Part shown: positions 43,149-51,487 of the stretch, one piece after another
How positions within the stretch are numbered: the stretch's first letter is position 1
Layout: each line of letters opens with the position of its first letter
From: Jidongwangia harbinensis
GTDB lineage: Bacteria; Actinomycetota; Actinomycetes; Mycobacteriales; Micromonosporaceae
Assembly (NCBI RefSeq): GCF_020216025.1
Contig: NZ_JAIWNC010000006.1
Span: forward strand, 1 to 64,000
Length of the DNA: 64,000 bases
Reading direction: 5' to 3'
The notes under the pieces: generated by a model
Seen by the model: the letters and a program-made list of their open reading frames with translations, nothing else
Database searches by the model: none
Told to the model about the DNA's origin: nothing
Program-made: the position numbers and the translations under genes

Positions 43149-43162
43149 TGGGAGCGCTCCCG
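43149..43162. promoter_or_regulatory. TGGGAGCGCTCCCG, LacI/CebR-like operator
   Basis: GGGAGCGCTCCC (43150-43161) is a perfect 12-bp palindrome, and the 14-mer matches the Streptomyces CebR operator TGGGAGCGCTCCCA at 13 of 14 positions (consensus from memory). It lies between the VanZ stop and the DUF4360 start, about 380 bp from the latter. A likely site for a cellobiose/cellulose-type repressor encoded elsewhere. Confidence 0.45.
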
Positions 43163-43259
43163 GTTTCGGCCGTTCGGCCGAGTCCCATACCAGCCGACCG
43201 GCCTGCCCGTGCCGGTACATGGAGGAGGGCGCGGTGTCGCACGGTGACCGTGCGGGCGC

Positions 43260-43790
43260 CTACCGGGGGCGGGATCTCCACCACTGGGCGCCACCGTGCA
43301 CGGTGGCCCCGAGCAGCGCGCCGATCACCGCACCGGCGGTGTTGTTGCGGATGTCGGTGATCGAGCCGGCCCGGCCGATGATGCTGTACTGGCAGGTCTC
43401 GATGGCGACCGTGAGCACCAGTCCGATCAGCGCGGCCGGGACGGTGCGCCGCCACACCAGCCGGGCCAGGAAGCCGACCGGCACGTACAGCAGGATGTTC
43501 GCGACCTGCTCGGCGTCGGACGGCGCCGCGGTCAGCAGCGACAGCACCAGCCGGGGATGGCCGATCTGTTCCAGGTAGTGCGGCGGCACCGGGACCGGGT
43601 CGCTCGGCGTCAGCGTCAGCGCCACCACGATGCCGACCCAGAGGAGGAAGAGGGCGGCCACGAGCGGCCGGCTGCCGGTCCGGCCGGCGATCCACCGGGC
43701 CGCGGGCCAGGCCACCACCAGCGTGATGGCGAGGACCGTGAGGGGAGCCGGCCCGGTGACGAACCCCCACAAATCCTCGGTGGTCAGCAC
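43260..43790 (-). CDS. VanZ family membrane protein
   Basis: 176 residues from GTG 43790. About four or five helices (VLAITLVVAWPAARWIAG, LVAALFLLWVGIVVALTLTP, ANILLYVPVGFLARLVW, AALIGLVLTVAIETCQYSII). The family signature is N-x6-P-x-G, E-x2-Q and D-x2-N-x2-GA (SITDIRNNTAGAVIGALLGA). VanZ-like proteins are tied to envelope stress and teicoplanin tolerance in some Gram-positives, but most are of unknown role. Monocistronic here. Confidence 0.85.
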   Translation of the reverse strand: MLTTEDLWGFVTGPAPLTVLAITLVVAWPAARWIAGRTGSRPLVAALFLLWVGIVVALTLTPSDPVPVPPHYLEQIGHPRLVLSLLTAAPSDAEQVANILLYVPVGFLARLVWRRTVPAALIGLVLTVAIETCQYSIIGRAGSITDIRNNTAGAVIGALLGATVHGGAQWWRSRPR

Positions 43791-43950
43791 TCCGTCATTC
43801 TCGCAGCCGCAGTGCGGCCGGCCCGGACCGGGGCGCCCGGGATGAAAGAGGCGTACGGTAATGGGTTATGTCGCCGCAGGGGTTCGGCGGGTCGCATTCA
43901 CCCGAGCGTGGGCGCGGCGCGGCGGGTACCGGAGAATTTCTTTGGGTTGA

Positions 43951-43977
43951 CTGTCGAAAACCGGCCCGGCCCGTTCG
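43951..43977 (+). promoter_or_regulatory. Candidate ECF42 promoter of the second YCII-sigma module
   Basis: TGTCGA (43951-43956), 18 nt, then CGA (43975-43977), about 60 bp before the YCII start. Same elements and identical spacing as the promoter at 39634-39661. Confidence 0.6.
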
Positions 43978-44036
43978 AGGTCTGGGTGAGGGGCCGGTCA
44001 GCGCGCCCCACCATCGGATGACACAGAGGAGTCGAC

Positions 44037-44477
44037 ATGCGGGTCATGGTCATGATCAAGGGTCACGGCGCGGACGAAGACAAGATCGCCCCCACCCAGG
44101 AGATGCTGGCCCAGATGGGCGCGTACAACGAGGAGCTGGTGAAGGCCGGCATCATGCTCGCCGGCGAAGGGCTCAAGCCCAGCGCGGCCGGCGCCAAGGT
44201 GGTCTTCGAGGGCGGCACCACCTCGGTGGTGGACGGGCCGTTCACCGAGTCGAAGGAGATCATCGCCGGATACTGGATCTGGCAGGTCGCATCGCTGGAA
44301 GAGGCCGTCGAGTGGGCCAAGCGCTGCCCGAACGACCCCAAGTACGGCGTGACCGCGACGCTGGAGATCCGGCCGCTGTTCGAGATGGAGGACTTCGGCG
44401 CCGAACTGACCCCGGAACTCCGGGAGCGGGAGGAGAAGCTCGCCGCCGAGATCAAGGCACAGCACGGCGAGGGCTGA
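44037..44477 (+). CDS. YCII-related (DGPF) protein
   Basis: 146 residues: MRVMVMIKGHGADEDKIAPT, GGTTSVVDGPFTESKEIIAG, YWIWQVASLEEAVEWAKRCP and a charged C-terminal extension (ELREREEKLAAEIKAQ). It retains the DGPF motif and precedes an ECF42 sigma gene by 12 nt. Longer than the paralogue at 39228 because of the C-terminal helix. Confidence 0.9.
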   Translation: MRVMVMIKGHGADEDKIAPTQEMLAQMGAYNEELVKAGIMLAGEGLKPSAAGAKVVFEGGTTSVVDGPFTESKEIIAGYWIWQVASLEEAVEWAKRCPNDPKYGVTATLEIRPLFEMEDFGAELTPELREREEKLAAEIKAQHGEG

Positions 44478-44489
44478 GGGACCGCGGCG

Positions 44490-45734
44490 ATGGACACCCG
44501 GCGGACGATCGAGGCGGTCTGGCGCATGGAGTCCGCGCGCCTGACCGCCTCGCTCGCCCGGCTCACCCGCGACCTCGGGTTCGCCGAGGAGGTGGCGCAG
44601 GACGTGTTCGTGCTGGCGCTGGAGCAGTGGCCGGTGGACGGCATCCCGGCCAACCCGGCCGGCTGGCTGTACACCACCGCCCGGTACAAGGCGATCGACC
44701 GGATCCGGCGGGAACGGTCCCGGGACGAGAAGTACGCGCTGCTCGCCGAAGACCCGCTCGGCTCGGGCGTCCTGCCGGAGCCCGAGCCGGGCACGATCGG
44801 CGACGACGTGCTGCCGCTGATCTTCATGACCTGCCATCCGGTGCTGCCCCGCGAGTCCCGCGTGGCGCTCACCCTGCGGCTGCTCGGCGGCCTGAGCACC
44901 GACGAGATCGCCCGAGCGTTCCTGGCGCCGTCGCCGACCATCGGGCAGCGCATCTCCCGGGCCAAACGCACCCTCGCCGAGGCGCGGGTGCCGTTCGAGA
45001 CGCCCGGCGCGGACGAGCTGCCGTCCCGGCTCTCCACCGTGCTCGAGGTGATCTACCTGGTCTTCACCGAGGGGTACGCGGCCACGTCCGGCGACTCCTG
45101 GGTGCGGCGGGACCTGGCCGAGGAGGCGATGCGGCTGGGCCGGGTGCTCGCCGGGCACCTGCCGGGTGAGCCGGAAGCGCACGGGCTGGTCGCGCTGATG
45201 GAACTGCAGGCGTCCCGGTTCCGGGCCCGTACCGGACCGTCCGGGGAGGACGTGCTGCTGCCCGACCAGGACCGGTCGCGCTGGGACCGGACGCTCGTCG
45301 CGCACGGGCTTGCGGCCTTCGACCGGGCGGTCGCGCTGCGCCGGCCGCTCGGCCCGTACACGGTGCAGGCGGCGATCGCGGCCTGCCATTCGCGGGCCCG
45401 GACGTTCGCGGACACCGACTGGGAGGCGATCGTCGCGTTGTACGACGCGCTCGCCCAACTCGCGCCGTCGCCGGTGGTGCTGTTGAACCGGGCGGTCGCG
45501 GTGCTGCACGCCGACGGGCCGCAGGCGGCGCTCGACGCGCTGGCGCCGGTGCGCGCCGACCCGCGGATGGCCCGGCACCACCTGCTCGGCGCGGTCCTCG
45601 GCGACCTGCTGACCCGGCTCGGCCGGCACGCCGAGGCCGCCGCCGAGCTGGAACGGGCGGCGGAACTGGCGCCGACCCGCCGGGAACGGGCCCTGCTGCT
45701 GGAACGCGCGGCCGCGGCGGAGGCCGAACGCTGA
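44490..45734 (+). CDS. ECF42-type RNA polymerase sigma factor
   Basis: 414 residues, the same length as the paralogue at 37987. Sigma2: SLARLTRDLGFAEEVAQDVF, NPAGWLYTTARYKAIDRIRR. Sigma4: LTLRLLGGLSTDEIARAFLA then GQRISRAKRTLAEARVPFE. C-terminal helical extension: YLVFTEGYAATSGDSW, LPDQDRSRWDRTLVAHGLAA, YTVQAAIAACHSRARTFADT and a TPR-like end. No anti-sigma gene is present; control probably resides in the C-terminal domain and the YCII partner. Convergent with nothing; followed by a P450 remnant. Confidence 0.9.
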   Translation: MDTRRTIEAVWRMESARLTASLARLTRDLGFAEEVAQDVFVLALEQWPVDGIPANPAGWLYTTARYKAIDRIRRERSRDEKYALLAEDPLGSGVLPEPEPGTIGDDVLPLIFMTCHPVLPRESRVALTLRLLGGLSTDEIARAFLAPSPTIGQRISRAKRTLAEARVPFETPGADELPSRLSTVLEVIYLVFTEGYAATSGDSWVRRDLAEEAMRLGRVLAGHLPGEPEAHGLVALMELQASRFRARTGPSGEDVLLPDQDRSRWDRTLVAHGLAAFDRAVALRRPLGPYTVQAAIAACHSRARTFADTDWEAIVALYDALAQLAPSPVVLLNRAVAVLHADGPQAALDALAPVRADPRMARHHLLGAVLGDLLTRLGRHAEAAAELERAAELAPTRRERALLLERAAAAEAER

Positions 45735-45885
45735 CCGGTCGTGCGCCGAGCGCGGTCCTGGGTCACGGCCGCCGCCCGGCCCGGTGGGGATACCTGCGCC
45801 ACACCAGCCAGTAGTCGCACCCGATGCCGCGCAGCGCCAGCACCGTGGCGGCCACGAAGATGCGCTGGGCCCGGCTCCCCTCGCC

Positions 45886-46086
45886 ATGGTCGAGGCCACC
45901 ATGATCACGGCGATGGTGGCCCAGCAGTTCGACCTGCGGCCGGACCCGTCCGCCGGCCCGGTCACCGAGCGCAGCGCGTTCTCCGTCTTCCCGGACAACC
46001 TGCGGGTCACCCTGACCCTGACCCGGCGGCCCGCCGGCACGGCACGCCGGCCGCTCCGGGTGGACCGGCACGGCACGCCGGCCTGA
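45886..46086 (+). pseudogene. C-terminal remnant of a cytochrome P450
   Basis: The frame reads LAMVEATMITAMVAQQFDL, then FSVFPDNLRVTLTLTRRP, which is the usual last 50 residues of a cytochrome P450 after the heme-Cys loop. The Cys loop, I-helix and all else are missing. Immediately to the left, on the minus strand, a different open segment ends at 45763 with TVLALRGIGCDYWLVWRRYP, unrelated to P450. The joint near 45880 therefore looks like a deletion or rearrangement scar. Not functional. Confidence 0.65.
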
Positions 46087-46175
46087 CCGGTCCGATGATC
46101 GCCGGTGCGCGCCCGGTTTGCCGGTCCCCGGTGAGGTGCTCGCGGTCGGACCTGCCTGCTGGTAATAGTGGCTGG

Positions 46176-46529
46176 ATGAGCCGAGAACGTGCGCGGCGAG
46201 CCGCGGACGAGCCGGAACCACCGGGTCCCACGCCGGACGAGCGGGCGAGACAGCTCGACACACGGGAGCAGGACCTCGAACGGCGCGAGCGTCAATGGGA
46301 CATCCTGGCATCGCGCCGGGAACGCGACGTCGCCCGCCGGGAGGGCGCCGCCGACGAACGTGACCGCGCGGCCGATCTTCGGGACCGGGCCGCCGACCGC
46401 CGCGAGCGGCTCGCCGACGTGCGGGAGGTGACCGCCCTGGAGCGCTTCCTGCGCAGCAGTGCCGGCACCTACCTCCCGGAGCGGGACCGGGTAAAGCAGC
46501 CACGGCCACGCCCGGACCCGGGGTCCTGA
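46176..46529 (+). CDS. Small charged coiled-coil protein
   Basis: 117 residues from ATG 46176. Highly charged, with a heptad-like run RERDVARREGAADERDRAAD and DLRDRAADRRERLADVREVT, forming one long helix or coiled coil, then a basic, disordered tail. Similar Arg/Asp-rich small proteins are widespread in actinomycetes and have no assigned role. No signal or membrane segment. The ribosome site is weak, so the start is less certain. Confidence 0.6.
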   Translation: MSRERARRAADEPEPPGPTPDERARQLDTREQDLERRERQWDILASRRERDVARREGAADERDRAADLRDRAADRRERLADVREVTALERFLRSSAGTYLPERDRVKQPRPRPDPGS

Positions 46530-46666
46530 ACGGGACGGCGGCGGACCGGCCGGGTGGGCGGCGCGCCGTCGCCCGGCCCCTGCGGTGCCGGGACATCGAC
46601 CCCGGTTCCCCCGCGCGATGGCGCATCGACACGATCGCCGCGCACCGGAACGGGTATGACTGGGTG

Positions 46667-47320
46667 ATGAGACTCGGTCCCGGTGAACCGGCCGCTGGCC
46701 CCTGGCGGGTGGAACGGCTCGACCTCGTCGCCCGGACACTGGTCACCGCGGCGGGCAGCCCGCCGTCGCGACCGCGGGTGATCGCCGTCGACGGCCGCGG
46801 CGGAAGTGGCAAGTCGACGCTGGCCGCCCGGCTGCAGCAACGGATCGCCGGCGCCGCGGTGGTGCACACCGACGACGTGGCGTGGTGGCATTCCCGCTTC
46901 GGCTGGGACGACCTGATGATCGAGGGCATCCTGCGGCCGCTGCACGCCGGACAGGAGGTGCACTATCAGCCACCGGCCTGGGCGGCGCGCGGGCGGACCG
47001 GCCACATCGACGTACCGGGGACCGCGTCGACGGTGATCGTGGAGGGTGTCGGCGCGTCCCGTCGTGAGGTGGCGCACCTGATCGACGTCGCGGTGTGGGT
47101 GCAGTCGGACTTCGCCGAGGCCGAACGGCGGGGCGTGCGACGGGACGTCGAGCGCGACGGACTGGACGTGGCCGTCGCGGAGCGGGAATGGCAGGAGTGG
47201 GCGGCCGAGGAGGTGCCGTTCCTGCTCGCCGACCAGCCCTGGGAACGCGCCGACCTCGTCGTGGCCGGCACCCCGCCGCTGCCGCACGACCCGGAGACCG
47301 AGCTTGTGATCATGGCGTAA
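46667..47320 (+). CDS. Uridine kinase-like P-loop NTPase
   Basis: 217 residues from ATG 46667 (GTG 46664 directly before it). VIAVDGRGGSGKSTLAARLQ is the Walker A; VVHTDDVAWWHSRFGWDDL and HIDVPGTASTVIVEGVGASR follow as in the uridine kinase/phosphoribulokinase-like family; EAERRGVRRDVERDG is a lid-type Arg segment. The substrate is probably a nucleoside or small metabolite and cannot be fixed from sequence. Stands alone. Confidence 0.82.
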   Translation: MRLGPGEPAAGPWRVERLDLVARTLVTAAGSPPSRPRVIAVDGRGGSGKSTLAARLQQRIAGAAVVHTDDVAWWHSRFGWDDLMIEGILRPLHAGQEVHYQPPAWAARGRTGHIDVPGTASTVIVEGVGASRREVAHLIDVAVWVQSDFAEAERRGVRRDVERDGLDVAVAEREWQEWAAEEVPFLLADQPWERADLVVAGTPPLPHDPETELVIMA

Positions 47321-47396
47321 CCGGTGGTCAGCGGCATCGACCCCGGACCGGTCCATTCGATAGGGTGACGCCTCGACTTCGAGCGAAGGGTCCAAT

Positions 47397-48215
47397 GTGG
47401 CGGAACAGGTGCCGACCGGCGAGTACGATCCGGTTTCCCGGGTGGACGACACCCGGCCGCACTCGGCGCGGATCTGGAACTTCTGGCTCGGCGGCAAGGA
47501 CAACTTCGCCGTCGACCGGCAGGTCGGTGAGCAGGTCAGCCAGATCCTCCCGAGCATCGTCGAGCAGGCCCGGGCCGACCGGGCGTTCCTCGGCCGTGCG
47601 GTCACCCACCTGGCCGGTGATCTCGGCGTCCGGCAGTTCCTGGACATCGGCACCGGGCTGCCCACCGCGGCGAACACGCACGAGGTGGCGCAGCGCATCG
47701 AGCCGGCCGCGAAGATCGTGTACGTGGACAACGATCCGCTGGTCCTGGTGCATGCCCGGGCGCTGCTCACCAGCACGCCCGAAGGCACCACCGAGTACCT
47801 GGACGCCGACTTGCACGATCCCGGCGTGATCCTGGGCCGGGCCCGCAAGACGCTCGACTTCAGCCGGCCCATCGCGCTGATGCTGGTCGGCGTGCTGCAC
47901 CACGTCGAGAACACCGAGGAGGCCCGGCAGATCGTGGGCCGGCTCAAGGACAGCCTGCCCGCCGGCAGCTACCTGGTGGTCAACCACGCCACCAACGCGG
48001 TGTACGGGCAGGCCAGCGACGACGCCGTGGCGCACTGGAACAAGTTCGGCAAGCCCAGCATCACGTTGCGCCCGGTGGACGAGATCGCCCGCTTCTTCGA
48101 CGGTTTCGACCTGCTGGAGCCGGGCGTCGTGTCCTGCTCGCAATGGCGTCCCGGCACCGCCGACCCGGACAGCGTCGAGGTGGACGAGTTCGCCGGCGTG
48201 GCCCGCAAGCCCTGA
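47397..48215 (+). CDS. SAM-dependent methyltransferase, DUF574/Methyltransf_19 family
   Basis: 272 residues from GTG 47397. RPHSARIWNFWLGGKDNFAV is the family's opening signature. The SAM site is FLDIGTGLPTAANTHEVAQR, with VYVDNDPLVLVHARALL as the acidic strand; ALMLVGVLHHV and YLVVNHATN follow. Very common in actinomycetes, often in many copies, with no defined substrate. Monocistronic. Confidence 0.88.
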   Translation: MAEQVPTGEYDPVSRVDDTRPHSARIWNFWLGGKDNFAVDRQVGEQVSQILPSIVEQARADRAFLGRAVTHLAGDLGVRQFLDIGTGLPTAANTHEVAQRIEPAAKIVYVDNDPLVLVHARALLTSTPEGTTEYLDADLHDPGVILGRARKTLDFSRPIALMLVGVLHHVENTEEARQIVGRLKDSLPAGSYLVVNHATNAVYGQASDDAVAHWNKFGKPSITLRPVDEIARFFDGFDLLEPGVVSCSQWRPGTADPDSVEVDEFAGVARKP

Positions 48216-48314
48216 GCGCCTTCGCGCTCCTGGGCCGCCGTCGGTAAGGAGCGATGTCACTCTCCGCAGTGACATCTGGTGACAGCGTGATCGGCTGCTG
48301 GAAGGCTGCCCGTC

Positions 48315-49175
48315 ATGACACAGCGACGTTGGCTCATCACCGGTTGTTCCAGTGGCCTGGGACGCGCCCTGGCCGAACAGTTGGCGATCGATGGCGAGCA
48401 GGTACTGGTGACGGCCCGCGACGTCACGGCACTCGACGGCATCGCCGACCTCGGCCCGGGCGTGGTGACCGCACCGCTCGACGTGACCGACGACGCTCAG
48501 TGCGCGACCGCCGTGGAGCTGGCCACGGAGCGTTTCGGTGGCCTGGACGTGCTGGTCAACAACGCCGGTTACGGTCAGTTCGGCGTCGTCGAGGAGGTCA
48601 CCGACGCCGAGGTGGCGGCGCAGTTCGACACCAACGTGTACGGGCCGTGGCGGCTGCTGCGCCACGTACTCCCGCACTGGCGCGCCCAGGGTGGCGGGCA
48701 CGCGATCTTCTCCTCCTCGGTGTCCGGGGTGGTCGCCTTCCCCGGCCTGTCCGCCTACACGGCCAGCAAGTTCGCGCTGGACGGGCTCGCCGAGGCGCTG
48801 GCCGCGGAGGCCGGCTCGTTCGGCGTCAAGGTGACGATCCTGCAGCTGGGCGGATTCGCCACCTCGTACGGCGACAAGGTGCACCTCCCGGAGCGGCCGA
48901 TCGACGCCTACCGACCGGTGTCCGGCGGGATGCTCGGCGCACTGCGCGGCATGGTGGACAGCGACCAGGTCAGCCCGCCCGCGCTGTTCGCCGACGCGGT
49001 CCGGCACGTGGCGGGCCTGCCGGAGCCGCCGCTGCGACTGCCGGTCGGCCCGAGCGCGTTCGCGCTCCTGGAGCCGGCGCTGGTGGCCCGGCAGGCCGAT
49101 TTCGAGGCGGCGCGGGGTCCGGCACTGCCGGGACGGCACGCCGCCGCCGACGTCCAGCCCGCGCGGGCCCGGTAA
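48315..49175 (+). CDS. SDR family oxidoreductase
   Basis: 286 residues. Classical SDR: WLITGCSSGLGRALAEQL (TGxxxGxG cofactor loop), PLDVTD, VLVNNAGYGQFGVVEEVT, SSVSGVVAFPGLSAYTASKF with the catalytic Ser and YxxxK (YTASK). The C-terminal region (AGLPEPPLRLPVGPSAFALL) is typical of actinobacterial classical SDRs acting on small carbonyls. Substrate unknown. The PPOX-fold gene follows 41 nt later, so the two may be co-transcribed. Confidence 0.88.
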   Translation: MTQRRWLITGCSSGLGRALAEQLAIDGEQVLVTARDVTALDGIADLGPGVVTAPLDVTDDAQCATAVELATERFGGLDVLVNNAGYGQFGVVEEVTDAEVAAQFDTNVYGPWRLLRHVLPHWRAQGGGHAIFSSSVSGVVAFPGLSAYTASKFALDGLAEALAAEAGSFGVKVTILQLGGFATSYGDKVHLPERPIDAYRPVSGGMLGALRGMVDSDQVSPPALFADAVRHVAGLPEPPLRLPVGPSAFALLEPALVARQADFEAARGPALPGRHAAADVQPARAR

Positions 49176-49216
49176 TCGGGTGGGCCGCCGGGGCCCGGCC
49201 GGGGGACCATGGCGGC

Positions 49217-49786
49217 ATGAAGGTCCATGACTCGATCGACGGCCGCCTGCGCGAGTTCATCGTCAGCCAGCCGGTGTTCTTCGTGGCCACCGCGCCGAGC
49301 GGCGCGGAGGGCCACGTCAACGTCTCGCCGAAGGGGATGACCGGCACCTTCGCGGTGCTCGATCCGCTCCGGGTGGCGTACCTGGACTATCACGGCAGCG
49401 GTGCCGAGACGGCGGCGCACCTGCGGGACAACGGGCGGATCACGCTGATGTTCTGCGCCTTCGACGGCAAGCCGAACATCGTCCGGCTGCACGGCACCGG
49501 CCGGGTGCTGCCGGCCACCGACCCGGAGTACGCCGAACTGCTCACCCACTTCTCCGCTCCGCCCGACACGCACGGGGTCCGCGCGATCGTGGACGTGGCG
49601 GTGCACCGGGTCAGCGACTCCTGCGGGTACTCCGTTCCGCTGATGAGTTACCAGGGCGACCGGGACGTGCTGCTGAAGTGGAGCGCCCGGCGTACCGACG
49701 CGGACCTGGCCGACTACCGCAGGGTGAAGAACACCGCGAGCATCGACGGGCTCCCGGCCTACGACCCGGGCAGTGCGAACGAGTAG
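49217..49786 (+). CDS. Pyridoxamine 5'-phosphate oxidase family protein
   Basis: 189 residues from ATG 49217. FFVATAPSGAEGHVNVSPKG, VAYLDYHGSGAETAAHLRDN, GRITLMFCAFDGKPNIVRLH and GTGRVLP match the split-barrel FMN-binding proteins of the PPOX family. Likely a flavin reductase-like or F420-type enzyme. Its last 28 nt overlap the 3' end of the convergent PQQ-propeller gene. Confidence 0.85.
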   Translation: MKVHDSIDGRLREFIVSQPVFFVATAPSGAEGHVNVSPKGMTGTFAVLDPLRVAYLDYHGSGAETAAHLRDNGRITLMFCAFDGKPNIVRLHGTGRVLPATDPEYAELLTHFSAPPDTHGVRAIVDVAVHRVSDSCGYSVPLMSYQGDRDVLLKWSARRTDADLADYRRVKNTASIDGLPAYDPGSANE

Positions 49787-51312
49787 AACGTGGTGCTCGC
49801 GGCGCCCAGGCGCTGGTAGCCGTTGCCCCAGTACAGCCGGCCGTCGACGATCGCCGGTCCGGCGTTCGAGGCGCCCGCGCCCTGGTGCTCCCAGAGCAGT
49901 TCGCCGGTGGCCGCGTCGAAGGCGTACATGTAGCCGTTGAGGGCGCCGTAGTAGACCACGCCGCCGGCCGTGGTGGCCGGGCCCACCGCCAGGCCGCCGT
50001 GCGGTTCGGCGACCTGCCAGACGATCCGGCCGGTCTGCACGTCCAGCGCACCGAACGAGCTGTGGTCGATCGTCTCGCCGCCGGGCAGTTGGTACGGCAC
50101 CCGGTCGTAGTCGGTCTCGGCGAAGTAGATGCGCCGGCCGTCGGTGGCGGTGCCCCACTCGATGCCGCCGAGGACGGAACCCGGGCCGACCGACGCGCTC
50201 CAGATGACCTCGCCGGTGGCCGCGTCCAGCATCCAGAACTCGCCGCTCTTCTGCCCGGCGCCCACCGCACGGCGGGGCCGTCCGTCCGGGCCGCGGAGGG
50301 TGTACAGATGGGTGCCGTCGCTGGTGTCGTGGTCCGGTCCCGGGTTCGGGCAGTTGTTGGGCGGGAAGCCCGGAAGGCACGCCAGGTTCCACTCGTCGAA
50401 CCGGGCCGGGCCGCTGGTCCACCTGATCTTCCCGGTGTCCAGGTCGAACGCGACGATCGAGTCCTTGGCGTTCCACTCCGGCAGGCACTCGCGCGGCGTG
50501 CCGCCGTTGGTCTGGCATTCCCGCGCGCTCTCCGGCACCGAGTAGTTCTGCCCGGTGCCGACGAAGACGCTGCGGCTGTGCGGGTCGATGGTCGGCGTGC
50601 TGCCCCAGACCGAGGCGCCACTGAAGATGTCGCCCCCGGCGCCCTGGTCCGGCAGCGTGTGTGTCTTCCACCGGATCTCCCCGGTCGCCGCGTCCGCCGC
50701 CACCAGGCTGCCGCGGAACGTGCAGCAGTCGTACGCCGGGTCGCCGGCCAGCAGGAACTCCAGCGACGACACGCCCTGGTAGACGATGCCCCGGTGCACC
50801 ACCGGCGACGAGGTGAGGATCGCCATCGGGTGCGGGTCCATCGGGGTACGCCACCGCAGGTCACCGGTTTCGGTGTCGACGGCCAGCAGGACGCCGCCGG
50901 TCTGCGTGCCGAGGTAGACGGTGTCGCCGGCCACCGCCGGGCTGGTGCGGGAGAATGTGCCCTCGACGCCCGCCAGTTCGCTCACCGAGCGGGACCAGAG
51001 CACCTCGCCGGTGTCCGCGTCGACCTTGGTGAACGCGCCGCCCCAGTCGGGGAAGTAGACCGCGCCGTCGACCACGGCCGGTGTCGCCGAGACGTCGCCC
51101 TGGGTGGTGACCGTCCAGTCGACCGCGAGCCGGCCGACGGTCGACGGTCGCAGGATGCGTTCGGCCGGGTTGGCGCGGCTGTTGCCGAGGTCGTGCCCGC
51201 CCATCGCCCACCGGGCGCGGTGGGCCGGGCCGGCCACCGCCGCCGGCATCGTGGCCAGGACGGTCGCCAACGCGAACACGGAGGCGAGCAGCGCCCGCGG
51301 AACAACCTTCAT
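49759..51312 (-). CDS. Secreted PQQ-binding-like beta-propeller protein (quinoprotein dehydrogenase-like)
   Basis: 517 residues. Signal peptide (ALLASVFALATVLATMPAAV) cleaved near AVA|GP, then repeated propeller blades: ATPAVVDGAVYFPDWGGAFT, VDADTGEVLWSRSV, VAADAATGEIRWKT, AFDLDTGKIRWTSG, MLDAATGEVIWSAS, AFDAATGELLWEHQ. An adjacent-cysteine pair (YDCCTF) resembles the vicinal disulfide of quinoprotein alcohol dehydrogenases. Closest in appearance to polyvinyl-alcohol-dehydrogenase-like proteins, but there is no cytochrome c domain. Activity not proven. Confidence 0.85.
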   Translation of the reverse strand: MKVVPRALLASVFALATVLATMPAAVAGPAHRARWAMGGHDLGNSRANPAERILRPSTVGRLAVDWTVTTQGDVSATPAVVDGAVYFPDWGGAFTKVDADTGEVLWSRSVSELAGVEGTFSRTSPAVAGDTVYLGTQTGGVLLAVDTETGDLRWRTPMDPHPMAILTSSPVVHRGIVYQGVSSLEFLLAGDPAYDCCTFRGSLVAADAATGEIRWKTHTLPDQGAGGDIFSGASVWGSTPTIDPHSRSVFVGTGQNYSVPESARECQTNGGTPRECLPEWNAKDSIVAFDLDTGKIRWTSGPARFDEWNLACLPGFPPNNCPNPGPDHDTSDGTHLYTLRGPDGRPRRAVGAGQKSGEFWMLDAATGEVIWSASVGPGSVLGGIEWGTATDGRRIYFAETDYDRVPYQLPGGETIDHSSFGALDVQTGRIVWQVAEPHGGLAVGPATTAGGVVYYGALNGYMYAFDAATGELLWEHQGAGASNAGPAIVDGRLYWGNGYQRLGAASTTFYSFALPGS

Positions 51313-51487
51313 GCCGACCTCCCCGGTGCCGGTCCGAGGACGTCATCCTATATCGAGATGTGTCAATGAAAGATGAACTCTTACGCCTGAATTTCCGGCT
51401 CGAATATGTCGAAATGCCCACGTCGCCCGGTGCCCGGTCGGAAGGATCTGCCCGGTAACGGAAACCGCAGTGCGACCGGGGGCGACC

